This document shows positions 23,893-32,243 of a DNA stretch of 51,498 bases, piece by piece (the first letter of the stretch is position 1; every line of letters starts with the position of its first letter). Below the pieces are notes generated by a model, which was not told the origin of the DNA, searched no databases, and worked only from the letters and a program-made list of their open reading frames with translations. The translations under genes were made by a program, and so were the position numbers. Source of the stretch: Agromyces sp. NDB4Y10. GTDB taxonomy: Bacteria > Actinomycetota > Actinomycetes > Actinomycetales > Microbacteriaceae. Where the stretch lies: assembly GCF_001620055.1 (NCBI RefSeq), contig NZ_LQGY01000006.1, positions 1-51,498 on the forward strand, read 5' to 3'.

Positions 23893-23973
23893 GCGGCCAC
23901 GGTAGCGGCGGCCCGCGCGAGGCGGACACGGCCGATGGTCCCGCAGCGGGGCACCCGCCGGCGCCGGACCGGG

Positions 23974-24738
23974 TCAGGCGAGCGAGGTCCGCCAGCGCGC
24001 CGCCTCGTCGGCGAAGCGCTCGAGCTCGTCGAGCGTCCCGTCGGCGGTGATCGCGCGCAGGACGACCTCGTCGACGACGTCGTACGCGGCCAGGCGCTCC
24101 CCGCGGTCGATGGTCGCGTCCATGGGCTGCACGCCGAGGCGCGCGAAGTTCGCCGCGTACGAGGGGAACGAACCGTACCGATCGGCCTCGCGCCGGAGGG
24201 CCGCCCGGGCGGCCGCGTCGGCGATCGTGCGAACGTACAGCACGCCCCGCACCCGGTCGGCTCGATCCCCGGCATCGCGTCGCAGCTCGGCCATCGCCTG
24301 CTCGGCGGCGGCCGGGGTGAGCCAGTTCAGGACGACCGCATCGGCCTGCCGTGCGGCGAGCCGTCGCATGCGGGGGCCGAGCGCGCCGACCGCGATCGCG
24401 GCATCCGTTCGACCCCGGAGCTCGGCGATGCCGTCGGCCACCACGCCGAGCGGATGCCGCGAGCCGCCCGAGCCGATGCCGACGGTCGTGCGCTCGACGG
24501 GCAGGCCGCCGAGGTCGAGGCTCGCCGCGGGCTGGCGGTCGAGCGGGATCACGCCGGTCGCGAGGCGCAGTCGGTCGGTCACCTCGGCGACGGCCCGCAG
24601 CCCCGCGAGCGAGTCGCCGCCGGGCACGTCGTTCAGCCAGACGCCGTCGAACCCGAGCCGCTCGAGCCGCGGGGCGAGCGCCCGCAGGAGGTCGTGGTCG
24701 GTGGTGCCGGCGAGGCCGATCGAGACCGCGGCGCGCAC
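23974..24738 (-). CDS. Luciferase-like (LLM class, F420/FMN-dependent) oxidoreductase
   Basis: 254 residues. 'LAPRLERLGFDGVWLND', 'RLRLATGVIPLDRQP' and 'AIAVGALGPRMRRLAARQADAVVLNW' follow the bacterial luciferase-like TIM-barrel order, in which the latter strand binds the flavin or F420. At 254 residues it is shorter than the usual 300 or so, with a short N-terminus. The GTG at 24738 lies two bases after the purM stop, so it is the second gene of a purM operon. Whether it uses F420 or FMN, and on what substrate, cannot be told. Confidence 0.82.
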   Translation of the reverse strand: MRAAVSIGLAGTTDHDLLRALAPRLERLGFDGVWLNDVPGGDSLAGLRAVAEVTDRLRLATGVIPLDRQPAASLDLGGLPVERTTVGIGSGGSRHPLGVVADGIAELRGRTDAAIAVGALGPRMRRLAARQADAVVLNWLTPAAAEQAMAELRRDAGDRADRVRGVLYVRTIADAAARAALRREADRYGSFPSYAANFARLGVQPMDATIDRGERLAAYDVVDEVVLRAITADGTLDELERFADEAARWRTSLA

Positions 24739-24740
24739 GG

Positions 24741-25865
24741 TCAGCTCGCGTAGGTCCCGACGAGGCGCACGGCGCCCCCGTCGACGCCCTTGGCGCCCTG
24801 CTCCCAAGCGTCGGGCCCGCCCTCCGCGGCCCCCGGCCGGTCGCCGAACCCGACGGTCCCGACCTGCCACGACGGCAGCCCCAGCGCGTCGAGCTCGGCG
24901 ATGACGGATGCCGCGGCGTCGGCCGCGACCACCGCGAAGAAGCCGATGCCGAGGTTCCAGGTGCCCTCGGTGGACTCGAGCGTGGCGCCCGCGAGGTCGT
25001 TGAGCACACGGAAGACCGGCTGGGGCGACCACGTCGAGCGGTCGACCTCCACCCATGAGCCGCGCGGGAGCACGCGCGCGAGGTTCGCCGCGATGCCGCC
25101 GCCCGTCACGTGCGAGAGCGAGTGCACGGCCGTCCCGAGCGTCTCGTGCGCGAGCAGCTTCACGAGCGGCCCCGAGTAGAGGCGGGTGGGCTCGAGGAGC
25201 GCCTCGCCCCAGGTCGTGCCGAGGTCATCGGACCGATCCGCGTAGCCGATCTCGGCCTGACGGAGGATACTGCGGACCAGCGAGAAGCCATTCGAGTGCA
25301 GGCCGCTCGACTCGATCGCGATGACCGCGTCGCCGTCGACCACGCGCTCGGCGCCGAGGGCGCGGTCGGCCTCGACCACGCCGACCGCCGCACCCGCGAC
25401 GTCGTAGTCGTCGACGCCCATGAGTCCCGGGTGCTCGGCGGTCTCGCCGCCGACGAGGGCCGTGCCGGTCTCGGCGCACGCGCGGGCGATGCCCGTGACG
25501 ATCGACGCGATCCGGTCGGGCACGACCTTGCCGCAGGCGATGTAGTCGGTCATGAACAGCGGCGTCGCGCCGACCACGACGATGTCGTCGACGACCATGC
25601 CCACCAGGTCCTGCCCGATGGTGTCGTGGCGGTCGAGCGCCTGCGCGATCGCGATCTTCGTGCCGACGCCGTCGGTCGAGGTCGCGAGCAGCGGCCGGCG
25701 GTAGTCCTTCGCGAACGACAGGTCGTACAGGCCCGCGAACCCGCCCACGCCGCCGAGCACGTTCGGCCCGTGGGTCTTCGCCACCGCCTCCTTCATCAGT
25801 TCGACGGCGAGGTCGCCGGCGGCGGTGTCGACTCCGGCAGCGGCATAGGACGAGTTGGCGCTCAC
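24741..25865 (-). CDS. purM: Phosphoribosylformylglycinamidine cyclo-ligase
   Basis: 374 residues. AIR synthetase closes the imidazole ring in step five of purine synthesis, using ATP. Signatures are 'LLATSTDGVGTKIAIAQ' (about 60-76), 'VVDDIVVVGATPLFMTDYIA', 'LVGGETAEHPG' and 'GLHSNGFSLVR'. Length and order are normal. The start is GTG at 25865 with TAGCCT six bases upstream, a textbook leaderless arrangement. It is divergent from the unknown gene at 25935 and followed immediately by the LLM gene. Confidence 0.97.
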   Translation of the reverse strand: MSANSSYAAAGVDTAAGDLAVELMKEAVAKTHGPNVLGGVGGFAGLYDLSFAKDYRRPLLATSTDGVGTKIAIAQALDRHDTIGQDLVGMVVDDIVVVGATPLFMTDYIACGKVVPDRIASIVTGIARACAETGTALVGGETAEHPGLMGVDDYDVAGAAVGVVEADRALGAERVVDGDAVIAIESSGLHSNGFSLVRSILRQAEIGYADRSDDLGTTWGEALLEPTRLYSGPLVKLLAHETLGTAVHSLSHVTGGGIAANLARVLPRGSWVEVDRSTWSPQPVFRVLNDLAGATLESTEGTWNLGIGFFAVVAADAAASVIAELDALGLPSWQVGTVGFGDRPGAAEGGPDAWEQGAKGVDGGAVRLVGTYAS

Positions 25866-25934
25866 GCGACAAGGCTACCCGTGCGGCTGCGCGCCGCCGG
25901 GCCCGGTGACGGGGGCCGGCGGTAGAATCGGGAC

Positions 25935-26555
25935 ATGCACGCGGGGTCCACGCCGTCGTGGGTGATTCGCGAGAACGCGAGCACCGGGGTGCTGCTCGCC
26001 CTCTACCTGCGCGAAGTGCTCGGCATCGCCTCACCCGCCGAGCTGCCGCGCCTGCGCGACGTGGGCCGCATCGGCTCCGACCCCGTGCCGCGCGACGTCG
26101 ACGCGCACGACGCCCTCGAGAAGCAGTGGCGCGAATGGTGGGCCATGACCGTCGAGCCCGAGGACCACCCCTCGCCGGTGCCGCTCGAGCTCATCGACGA
26201 GTACGGCACGGCGATCGCCCTCCCCGTCTCGGGCGCCGAGGCGCTCGCCGCTTCGATCCGGCCGCACGCGGAGGCCGCGCTCGCCTGGGCCGACTGGGCG
26301 CACGAGCGCTACCGGACCGCGTCGGCCGCCCGCTCCGGCGACACGTACCGGGCCTATGCGGGCACGATCGCCGAGCACGAGCGCGAGGTGGGGCGGCGCG
26401 CGCACTCGTTCGAGCTGAACGTCGAGGTGCTCCCGCTCGCGGCATCCGGGGTCTGGTGGATCGGCCGCAAGACGGTCGCCGTCACCGACCAGCTGCGAGC
26501 GGATGCCGCGGCCTTCGACGACGCGATCCACCCGATCATCGCCGAACTCGCCTGA
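25935..26555 (+). CDS. Conserved hypothetical protein, unknown function
   Basis: 206 residues, soluble, with no signal peptide or membrane helix. Trp- and charge-rich segments such as 'KQWREWWAMTVEPEDHP' and 'AALAWADWAHERY' occur, and a C-terminal 'SGVWWIGRKTVAVTDQL' looks like a conserved core strand. I recognise no domain. A TAGAAT hexamer at 25923-25928 ends six bases before the ATG, predicting leaderless transcription and fixing the start. It is divergent from purM and ends just before a two-copy intergenic repeat. Confidence 0.8.
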   Translation: MHAGSTPSWVIRENASTGVLLALYLREVLGIASPAELPRLRDVGRIGSDPVPRDVDAHDALEKQWREWWAMTVEPEDHPSPVPLELIDEYGTAIALPVSGAEALAASIRPHAEAALAWADWAHERYRTASAARSGDTYRAYAGTIAEHEREVGRRAHSFELNVEVLPLAASGVWWIGRKTVAVTDQLRADAAAFDDAIHPIIAELA

Positions 26556-26563
26556 CGCGCCCC

Positions 26564-26629
26564 GGTGGTCGAGCAGGACGCGAAGCGCCCCGGTGGTCGA
26601 GTAGGACGCGAAGCGCCCGTACCGAGACC
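26564..26629. repeat. Intergenic GGTGGTCGAGTAGG repeat, one and a half copies
   Basis: Two direct copies 28 bp apart. Copy one (26564-26590) begins GGTGGTCGAGCAGGACGCG. Copy two (26592-26629) begins GGTGGTCGAGTAGGACGCG and extends to GTACCGAGACC, whose end is the imperfect complement of the start (GGTCGAG... / ...CGAGACC). This is the shape of a dispersed REP-like element that I associate with Microbacteriaceae and related actinobacteria. No other copy was seen in the window. Confidence 0.75.
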
Positions 26630-26667
26630 CCGCCGCCGAGCTCGGCGCCCGTGGCAGACTCGAGCGC

Positions 26668-27102
26668 ATGAGCATCTGGTTCGGCGAGCCCTCGCTGGAG
26701 TGGGCGAACTCGCGCGGCGAGCACGCCATGATCCGCACCCTCGGCATCGAGATGACCGAGCTGACCGAGGACTCGCTGAAGGGCCGCATGCCCGTCGACC
26801 ACCGCACCCGCCAGCCCGCCGGCGTGCTGCACGGCGGCGCGTCCGTCGCGCTCGCCGAGACGCTCGCGAGCTGGGGCGCCTCCTTCACGGTGGACCCCGC
26901 GCAGTTCTACTGCGTCGGCATGGAGATCAACGCCAACCACGTGCGTCCCGTCACCGAGGGCTGGGTGTACGGCGAGGCCCGTCCGATCACGCGCGGGCGC
27001 ACCACCCAGGTGTGGGACATCCGCATCACCGACGAGCAGGGGCGCCTGGTGTGCGTGTCGCGCTGCACGATGGCGGTGCTCGCGACGCCCTCGCAGTACT
27101 GA
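26668..27102 (+). CDS. PaaI-family hotdog thioesterase
   Basis: 144 residues. The hotdog core motif 'PAGVLHGGASVALAETLASW' (about 50-69) contains the HGG turn and the catalytic Glu of the PaaI/MenI type. The C-terminal strand 'TTQVWDIRITDEQGRLVCVSR' is standard. Such enzymes hydrolyse acyl-CoA thioesters; MenI-like members act on DHNA-CoA in menaquinone synthesis, which is possible here but not shown by neighbours. CAGACT seven bases before the ATG may be a leaderless promoter. Confidence 0.85.
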   Translation: MSIWFGEPSLEWANSRGEHAMIRTLGIEMTELTEDSLKGRMPVDHRTRQPAGVLHGGASVALAETLASWGASFTVDPAQFYCVGMEINANHVRPVTEGWVYGEARPITRGRTTQVWDIRITDEQGRLVCVSRCTMAVLATPSQY

Positions 27103-27134
27103 CGCGGACCCCGCCTCGCGCGTATCGTGGGGCC

Positions 27135-27866
27135 GTGAAGCCCTTCGTCCTCCTCGCCACGCGGGCCGAGGACGTGCCCGCCGACCAGGAGTACGCGCTC
27201 TTCCTGCGCGCCACCGGGCTTGACGAGCGCGACCTGCTCCGGGTGCGGCTCGAGGCCGAGCGGATGCCGCCCCTCGACCTCGACGAGCTCTCGGGCATCT
27301 TCGTCGGCGGCGGCCCGTTCAACGCGTCCGATCCGCCCGAGCGGAAGTCGGCGGTGCAGCACCGGGTCGAGGCCGAGTTCGCGAGCCTGCTCGACCGGGT
27401 CATCGCGCGCGACTTCCCGTTCCTCGGCGCCTGCTACGGCGTCGGCACGGTCGGCGCGCACATCGGCGCGACCATCGACCGCACCTACGGCGAGCGCATC
27501 GGCGTCGTGCCGGTGACGCTGACCGAGGCCGGCGAGGTCGACCCGCTGCTCGCGGGGATGCCCCGCACCTTCCACGCGTTCGTGGGGCACAAGGAGGCGA
27601 TCCGCACGCTGCCGGGCGCAGCGACGCTGCTCGGTTCGTCGCCGGGGTGTCCGGTGCAGGTGTTCCGCGTGGGCCGGAACGTCTATGCGACGCAGTTCCA
27701 CCCGGAGCTCGACCTCGACGGCATCATCGTGCGCATCCACGCCTACGCCGACCACGGGTACTTCGCCGCCGACGAGCTCGAGCTCACGCTCGCGTCGGCC
27801 CGTCGCGCCGAGGTGTCCGAGCCGAGTCGGATGCTGCGGACGTTCGTGGAACTGCACGCGCGGTAA
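27135..27866 (+). CDS. Class I glutamine amidotransferase (GMP synthase-like)
   Basis: 243 residues. The GATase-I triad is visible: Cys in 'FLGACYGVGTVGA' (about 99) and His/Glu in 'VYATQFHPELD' (about 190-192). It is a stand-alone domain without a synthetase partner. Proteins of this type are usually annotated as GMP synthase-like and may act in small-molecule metabolism or as gamma-glutamyl hydrolases. The GTG start at 27135 has TATCGT six bases upstream (leaderless). The gene ends before a strong hairpin shared with the opposing protease gene. Confidence 0.85.
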   Translation: MKPFVLLATRAEDVPADQEYALFLRATGLDERDLLRVRLEAERMPPLDLDELSGIFVGGGPFNASDPPERKSAVQHRVEAEFASLLDRVIARDFPFLGACYGVGTVGAHIGATIDRTYGERIGVVPVTLTEAGEVDPLLAGMPRTFHAFVGHKEAIRTLPGAATLLGSSPGCPVQVFRVGRNVYATQFHPELDLDGIIVRIHAYADHGYFAADELELTLASARRAEVSEPSRMLRTFVELHAR

Positions 27867-27892
27867 CCGGGCCTCCGCTCGCGGGCGCGCGA

Positions 27893-27930
27893 CGGAGCGC
27901 CCCGCACCGACGAGTGTGCGAGGCGCTCCG
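27893..27930. terminator. Terminator hairpin between amidotransferase and protease genes
   Basis: Outer arms CGGAGCGCC (27893-27901) and GGCGCTCCG (27922-27930) pair perfectly. An inner GCAC/GTGC (27904-27907, 27916-27919) extends the stem. It serves two converging genes. Confidence 0.75.
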
Positions 27931-27940
27931 GTTCGGTGGG

Positions 27941-28876
27941 TCAGCCCGCGGCGGCGGTCGCGTAGGTGCTCTGCGCGACCGAGCCGTAGTACGGCCCGAA
28001 CATCACGTCGGGGATGTTGTTGTAGCCGAAGCTGTTCACCGAGTTCTGCGCGCCCGACGACAGGAACCACGGTCCGCCGGACGAGCCGCCGGTCATGTCG
28101 CACGGGATCCCCTGCGACTGCGTCTGGCCGTACGGGTCGGGGCTCGCGGTGCCCGCGCAGGACTGGAGGGTCTGCCCGTCGAACGGTGCGGCGGCGGGGT
28201 AGCCGAACGCGTCGTAGGCGAGACCGCGCGCCTGGTTGAACGCGATGGGCGTCGCGCCGACGGTCGCCGAGAGGGTGCGGCCGTTGAGCGGGGCGACCTT
28301 GGCGAAGGCGACGTCGTAGGTGATGTCGCCGCCGCGCGTCCACTGGGTCGGGGCGGTGAGCGTCGTCGCGGTCCAGCGGCCGTACGGTGCGCTGCCGTTC
28401 TCGTACGCCGGCACGAACACCCAGTTCGTCGCGTACTTGCCCTTGCCGCCGTGCACGCAGTGCGCGGCGGTGGCGACGAGGCTCGCGTTGGCGGCGCTCA
28501 CGGAGTTGCCCGAGCAGACGTAGTTCTTCCCGCTCAGCGTGAAGAACACCTTGCCGATGTTCGACACCGGCGCCTCGGCCGCGGCCATCGCGGTCGCCGA
28601 CCCGCCGTAGGTCGTCGGGGCGCCCGCGGCGACCTTGCTCGCGGGCGTCGACGCCGTCTTCCCGGCGAGCAGGACGTCGGCGGGGATCGCCGCGCGCATG
28701 CGCTCCGCGGTCCAGTACGAGGATGCCGCGGCCGCCTCGGCGGCCGGGACGGCGCGCTGGTCGATCCCGGGCGGTGGCGTGGGCGGTGCGGCCGAGGCCG
28801 CGGTCGGCACGGCCAGCAGGCCGCACGCGACGAGTGCCGCGCCGGTGAGGGCGGCGCGGAAGGAGGTGAGCTTCAT
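27941..28876 (-). CDS. Secreted trypsin-like serine protease, copy 1
   Basis: 311 residues. The signal peptide ends at 'TAASA' (about residue 29). A pro-region follows (about 30-105), then a chymotrypsin-fold catalytic domain with 'ATAAHCVHGG' (His), 'ITYDVAFAKV' (Asp) and 'CDMTGGSSGGPWF' (Ser). Four Cys are placed for disulfides. It resembles Glu-specific or V8-like extracellular peptidases. The neighbouring gene at 28980 encodes a close paralogue with the same architecture, so the pair arose by tandem duplication. The ATG follows GAAAGGA. Confidence 0.9.
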   Translation of the reverse strand: MKLTSFRAALTGAALVACGLLAVPTAASAAPPTPPPGIDQRAVPAAEAAAASSYWTAERMRAAIPADVLLAGKTASTPASKVAAGAPTTYGGSATAMAAAEAPVSNIGKVFFTLSGKNYVCSGNSVSAANASLVATAAHCVHGGKGKYATNWVFVPAYENGSAPYGRWTATTLTAPTQWTRGGDITYDVAFAKVAPLNGRTLSATVGATPIAFNQARGLAYDAFGYPAAAPFDGQTLQSCAGTASPDPYGQTQSQGIPCDMTGGSSGGPWFLSSGAQNSVNSFGYNNIPDVMFGPYYGSVAQSTYATAAAG

Positions 28877-28942
28877 GGACGGATGGTCCTTTCGTCGGAG
28901 GTCGGTGCGGGGCGTGCCGGGTCGCGTTCGGCACCCGGAGGG

Positions 28943-28972
28943 AGCGGGGCGCCCGTCCCGAGGCGCCCCGCT
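28943..28972 (-). terminator. Terminator hairpin between the two protease genes
   Basis: Perfect 11-bp arms AGCGGGGCGCC (28943-28953) and GGCGCCCCGCT (28962-28972) with an 8-base loop, 7 bases past the end of the upstream protease gene. It separates the paralogues into two transcripts or attenuates the second. Confidence 0.75.
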
Positions 28973-28979
28973 GATCGCG

Positions 28980-29927
28980 TCAGTAGGACGCGATGGCCGA
29001 GTAGGTGCTCTGCGCCACCGTGCCGTAGTACGGCCCGAACATGACGTTCCGGATGGCGTTGTAGCCGAAGCTGTTCACCGAGTTCTGCGCACCCGACGAC
29101 AGGAACCACGGTCCGCCGGACGAGCCGCCGGTCATGTCGCACGGGATGCCCTGCGACATGGTCTGGCGGTACGGGTCCTGCGTCGCGGTGCCCGAGCAGC
29201 CCTTGAGCGTCTGGCCGTTGAACGGCGACGCGGCCGGGTAGCCGTAGGCCTTGTACCAGAGGCCTCGCGCCTGGTTGAAGGCGATCGCCGTGGAGCCGAC
29301 GGTCGCGGCGAGGGTGCGACCCGACAGCGGCGCGACCTTCGCGAAGGCGACGTCGTAGCTCATGTCGCCGCTCTGCGTCCACTGCGAGGGGGCGACGAGC
29401 GCCGTCGCGGTCCAGCGACCGTACGGGGCGCTGCCGTTCTGGTAGGCGGGGACGAAGACCCAGTTCGTGGCGTAGGCACCCGGTCCGGAGTGGACGCAGT
29501 GGGCCGCGGTCGAGACGAGGCTGGCGTTCGGCGCGCTCACCGAGTTGCCCGAGCAGACGTAGTTCGCTCCGTTGAGGGTGAAGAAGACCTTGCCGATGTT
29601 GCGCACCGGGTTCTCGTTCGTGGCCTTCGGCTGCGGCGCGTCTCCCTTGACGGGCTTGCCGTAGGTGACGGGCGCGCCGGCGGCGACCTCGGGTGCGGGC
29701 GTCGTCGCCCGCTTGCCCTGGAGGAGCACGTCGGCGGGGATCGCCGAGCGCATGCGGTCGGGCGTCCAGTACTCGGCGGCGGCAGCCTGCTCGGCGGCCG
29801 GGACGGCCCGGCGGTCGACGCCCGGCGGCACCTCCGGCGGTGCGGCGTTCGCGGCGAGCGGCGCAGCCAGCAGGCTGCAGGCGACGAGCGCCACGCCGGC
29901 GAGGCCGGCACGGAAGGAGCGTTTCAT
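28980..29927 (-). CDS. Secreted trypsin-like serine protease, copy 2
   Basis: 315 residues. The signal peptide ends at 'LAANA' (about 28). The catalytic residues sit in 'VSTAAHCVHSG', 'MSYDVAFAKV' and 'CDMTGGSSGGPWF'. Most of the mature domain is identical or conservatively changed relative to copy 1. The main differences lie in the pro-region, where this copy has an insert 'GKPVKGDAPQPKATNENP' and copy 1 an Ala-rich stretch. That suggests different activation or folding rather than different chemistry. The ATG follows GAAAGGG. The paralogue is directly downstream. Confidence 0.9.
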   Translation of the reverse strand: MKRSFRAGLAGVALVACSLLAAPLAANAAPPEVPPGVDRRAVPAAEQAAAAEYWTPDRMRSAIPADVLLQGKRATTPAPEVAAGAPVTYGKPVKGDAPQPKATNENPVRNIGKVFFTLNGANYVCSGNSVSAPNASLVSTAAHCVHSGPGAYATNWVFVPAYQNGSAPYGRWTATALVAPSQWTQSGDMSYDVAFAKVAPLSGRTLAATVGSTAIAFNQARGLWYKAYGYPAASPFNGQTLKGCSGTATQDPYRQTMSQGIPCDMTGGSSGGPWFLSSGAQNSVNSFGYNAIRNVMFGPYYGTVAQSTYSAIASY

Positions 29928-30269
29928 CGGTTGCCCTTTCTGTAGGCGTTCCGAGCCGGAGGTAGGGTTCCGGCCCGGGTGTGTTCGGTGCGGTGAGCCT
30001 GACATGCACCCCCCGTTCGGGGGTAGAAGGGGGTCACGATTTCGCGGATTCCGACAGCGTGATACCGCTATCCCGAAAAGGTCGGCACAAGAACCCTTCC
30101 GTGCAGTAGCGTTCATCGTTTGCGCCGCCGCCGCGTTCGGCGGACCACGGCGCACGCCGGTGCTCAGGTGAGCACCGACATCCGTCCAGCCGGCTCACAC
30201 GCGCGCGTGTGGGAGGATTGAGCGTCCAGCTCGGACTCCCACCCACCCCTACGAGGAGCCATCGCGCGC
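29928..30269. other. 342-bp divergent intergenic region before purF
   Basis: No credible gene. It holds a small hairpin CCCCC-GTTC-GGGGG (30010-30023), an unusually A+T-rich stretch for this sequence around 30030-30120 that probably contains promoters, a 20-bp palindrome at 30158-30177, and AGGAG near 30253 that may serve purF. Confidence 0.6.
30158..30177. promoter_or_regulatory. 20-bp palindrome upstream of purF, putative operator
   Basis: CGGTGCTCA-GG-TGAGCACCG: 9-bp perfect arms around two bases, 93 bp before the purF start. I do not recognise the binding family. Purine control in actinobacteria is not well described, so this is a candidate operator by position only. Confidence 0.5.
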
Positions 30270-31727
30270 ATGTGCGGCATCGTCGGCATCGTCTCCACCG
30301 AGCCCGTCAACCAGCAGATCTACGACAGCCTGCTGCTCCTGCAGCACCGCGGCCAGGACTCGACGGGCATCGCCACGGCCGACGGCTCCGTGTTCCACAT
30401 GCACAAGGCACGCGGCCAGGTGCGCGAGGCGTTCCGCACGCGCGACATGCGGTCGCTGCTCGGCACGATGGGCCTCGGGCACGTGCGCTACACGACCAAG
30501 GGTGCGGCCGAGCGAGAGGAGGAGGCGCAGCCGTTCTACGTGAACGCGCCGTACGGCATCATCCTCGTGCACAACGGCAACCTGACGAACACGCGCGAGC
30601 TGTCGGGCGACCTGTTCCGCATCGACCGGCGCCACGTGAACTCCACGAGCGACACCGAGATGCTCCTCAACGTGCTCGCCACCGAGCTGCAGGGCCAGAT
30701 CACGGGCCTCGAGCTCGACCCCGACCAGGTCTTCCGCGCCGTCGAGCTCGTCCACGAGCGCGTCGAGGGCTCCTACGCCGTCATCGCGATGATCGCCGGC
30801 TACGGGCTGCTCGCCTTCCGCGACCCGTTCGGCATCCGGCCGCTGATCCTCGGCAAGCGCACCACCGAGGCCGGCAAGGACGAGTGGATCGTGGCATCCG
30901 AGTCGCTCGTGCTCGAGAACGGCGACTACCAGGTCGTGCGCGACGTCGAGCCCGGCGAGGCGATCTTCATCACCCTCGACGGCGAGATGATCTCGCGCCA
31001 GTGCGCGACGGATCCCCGCCTCGTGCCGTGCTCGTTCGAGTACGTCTACCTCGCCCGACCCGACTCCGTCATGAACGGCATCTCGGTGTACGAGGCGCGC
31101 CTGCGGATGGGCGACCGGCTCGCGACCACCATCGAGACCCACATGGACCAGGGCGACATCGACGTGGTGATGCCGATCCCCGACTCGTCCCGCCCCGCCG
31201 CGATGCAGGTCGCGCAGAAGCTCGGCATCGAGTACCGCGAGGGCTTCTACAAGAACCGCTACGTCGGCCGCACCTTCATCATGCCGGGGCAGGCGCAGCG
31301 CAAGCGCTCGGTCCGGCAGAAGCTCAACGCCATGGGCACCGAGTTCCGCGGCAAGAACGTGCTCATCGTCGACGACTCGATCGTGCGCGGCACCACGTCG
31401 AAGGAGATCGTCGAGATGGCCCGCGCGGCGGGCGCCAACAAGGTGACCTTCACCTCGGCGGCGCCGCCCGTCCGCTACCCGCACGTCTACGGCATCAACA
31501 TGCCGAGCCGCGCCGAGCTCATCGCCCACGGCCGCCCGATCCCTGAGATCGCTCGCGAGCTGAACGCCGACAACATGATCTACCAGGAGGTCGCGGACCT
31601 CCAGGCGGCGATCACCGAGGGCACCGGCATCGGCGAGCTCGACCTCTCCTGCTTCACGGGCGAGTACGTGACGGGCACGGTCACCCCCGAGTACCTCGAC
31701 TGGGTGGAGCGCACCCAGCTCAGCTGA
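30270..31727 (+). CDS. purF: Amidophosphoribosyltransferase
   Basis: 485 residues. It catalyses the first committed purine step, PRPP plus glutamine to phosphoribosylamine. The N-terminal Ntn glutaminase starts 'MCGIVGIVS', with Cys2 as nucleophile after Met removal. 'LLLQHRGQDSTGIA' and 'LGHVRYTTKG' follow. The C-terminal phosphoribosyltransferase domain has the PRPP loop 'VLIVDDSIVRGTTSKEIV' (about 365-382). Length is normal. The ATG at 30270 must be the start because Cys2 is catalytic. It is rightward and separate from purM; purD and purC follow 1.5 kb downstream. Confidence 0.97.
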   Translation: MCGIVGIVSTEPVNQQIYDSLLLLQHRGQDSTGIATADGSVFHMHKARGQVREAFRTRDMRSLLGTMGLGHVRYTTKGAAEREEEAQPFYVNAPYGIILVHNGNLTNTRELSGDLFRIDRRHVNSTSDTEMLLNVLATELQGQITGLELDPDQVFRAVELVHERVEGSYAVIAMIAGYGLLAFRDPFGIRPLILGKRTTEAGKDEWIVASESLVLENGDYQVVRDVEPGEAIFITLDGEMISRQCATDPRLVPCSFEYVYLARPDSVMNGISVYEARLRMGDRLATTIETHMDQGDIDVVMPIPDSSRPAAMQVAQKLGIEYREGFYKNRYVGRTFIMPGQAQRKRSVRQKLNAMGTEFRGKNVLIVDDSIVRGTTSKEIVEMARAAGANKVTFTSAAPPVRYPHVYGINMPSRAELIAHGRPIPEIARELNADNMIYQEVADLQAAITEGTGIGELDLSCFTGEYVTGTVTPEYLDWVERTQLS

Positions 31728-31793
31728 CGCCGCCCGGGCGTCCTTCCAGCCGGGCCACGGCGCTTCTCCAGCGTGCGCTGGCACGATGCGGTC

Positions 31794-32243
31794 ATGGGCG
31801 AGACCACGGATGCCGCGGCATCCGCTGCACCGACGATCGACTACCTCGGCGTGTACGACGCCGACGGCGGCGTGGTCGGCGAGGTGAGGTATGTCATCGG
31901 CCACCTGCTGGGTCGCGCGGAGTGCGCCCTGTGCGACATCACCCACACCTGGCGGCGCAAGCCGGCCTGGGACGCGATGGTCGCGCGCCTCGGTGCGTCG
32001 TTCGCGCTCGCCCACCGCAACGAGGTGACGGATGCCGCCGCGCAGGCGGTCATCGCGGAGACCGGGCTGCCCGTGGTGCTCGCGCGCGATCCGGCGGGAG
32101 GCTGGCGCGCGGTGCTCCGTCGCGCCGACCTCGAGCGCGCGGGCGGCAGCGTGGACGAGTTCGAGCGGATGCTGCTCGGGGCCCGCGGAACAGGACCGTC
32201 ACCGGCCCCGCCGGCTCAGGACGCGCGGTCGTCGTCGACGTAG
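31794..32243 (+). CDS. Hypothetical protein with a CxxC motif
   Basis: 149 residues, soluble. The segment 'LLGRAECALCDITHTWRRKP' (about residues 39-58) carries a CxxC and nearby His that could bind a metal or act in thiol chemistry. 'AVIAETGLPVVLARDPAGGW' follows. No recognised domain. CACGAT six bases before the ATG supports the start at 31794. The 3' end overlaps the 3' end of the opposing membrane-protein gene by 28 bp, so the last residues (Pro/Ser-rich) may be unimportant. Confidence 0.75.
   Translation: MGETTDAAASAAPTIDYLGVYDADGGVVGEVRYVIGHLLGRAECALCDITHTWRRKPAWDAMVARLGASFALAHRNEVTDAAAQAVIAETGLPVVLARDPAGGWRAVLRRADLERAGGSVDEFERMLLGARGTGPSPAPPAQDARSSST

Noticed and set aside
29928..30269. 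Riboswitch or small RNA upstream of purF
   Set aside because: I could not find the conserved core of the purine riboswitch or any other RNA family. Only a short hairpin and a palindrome are visible.
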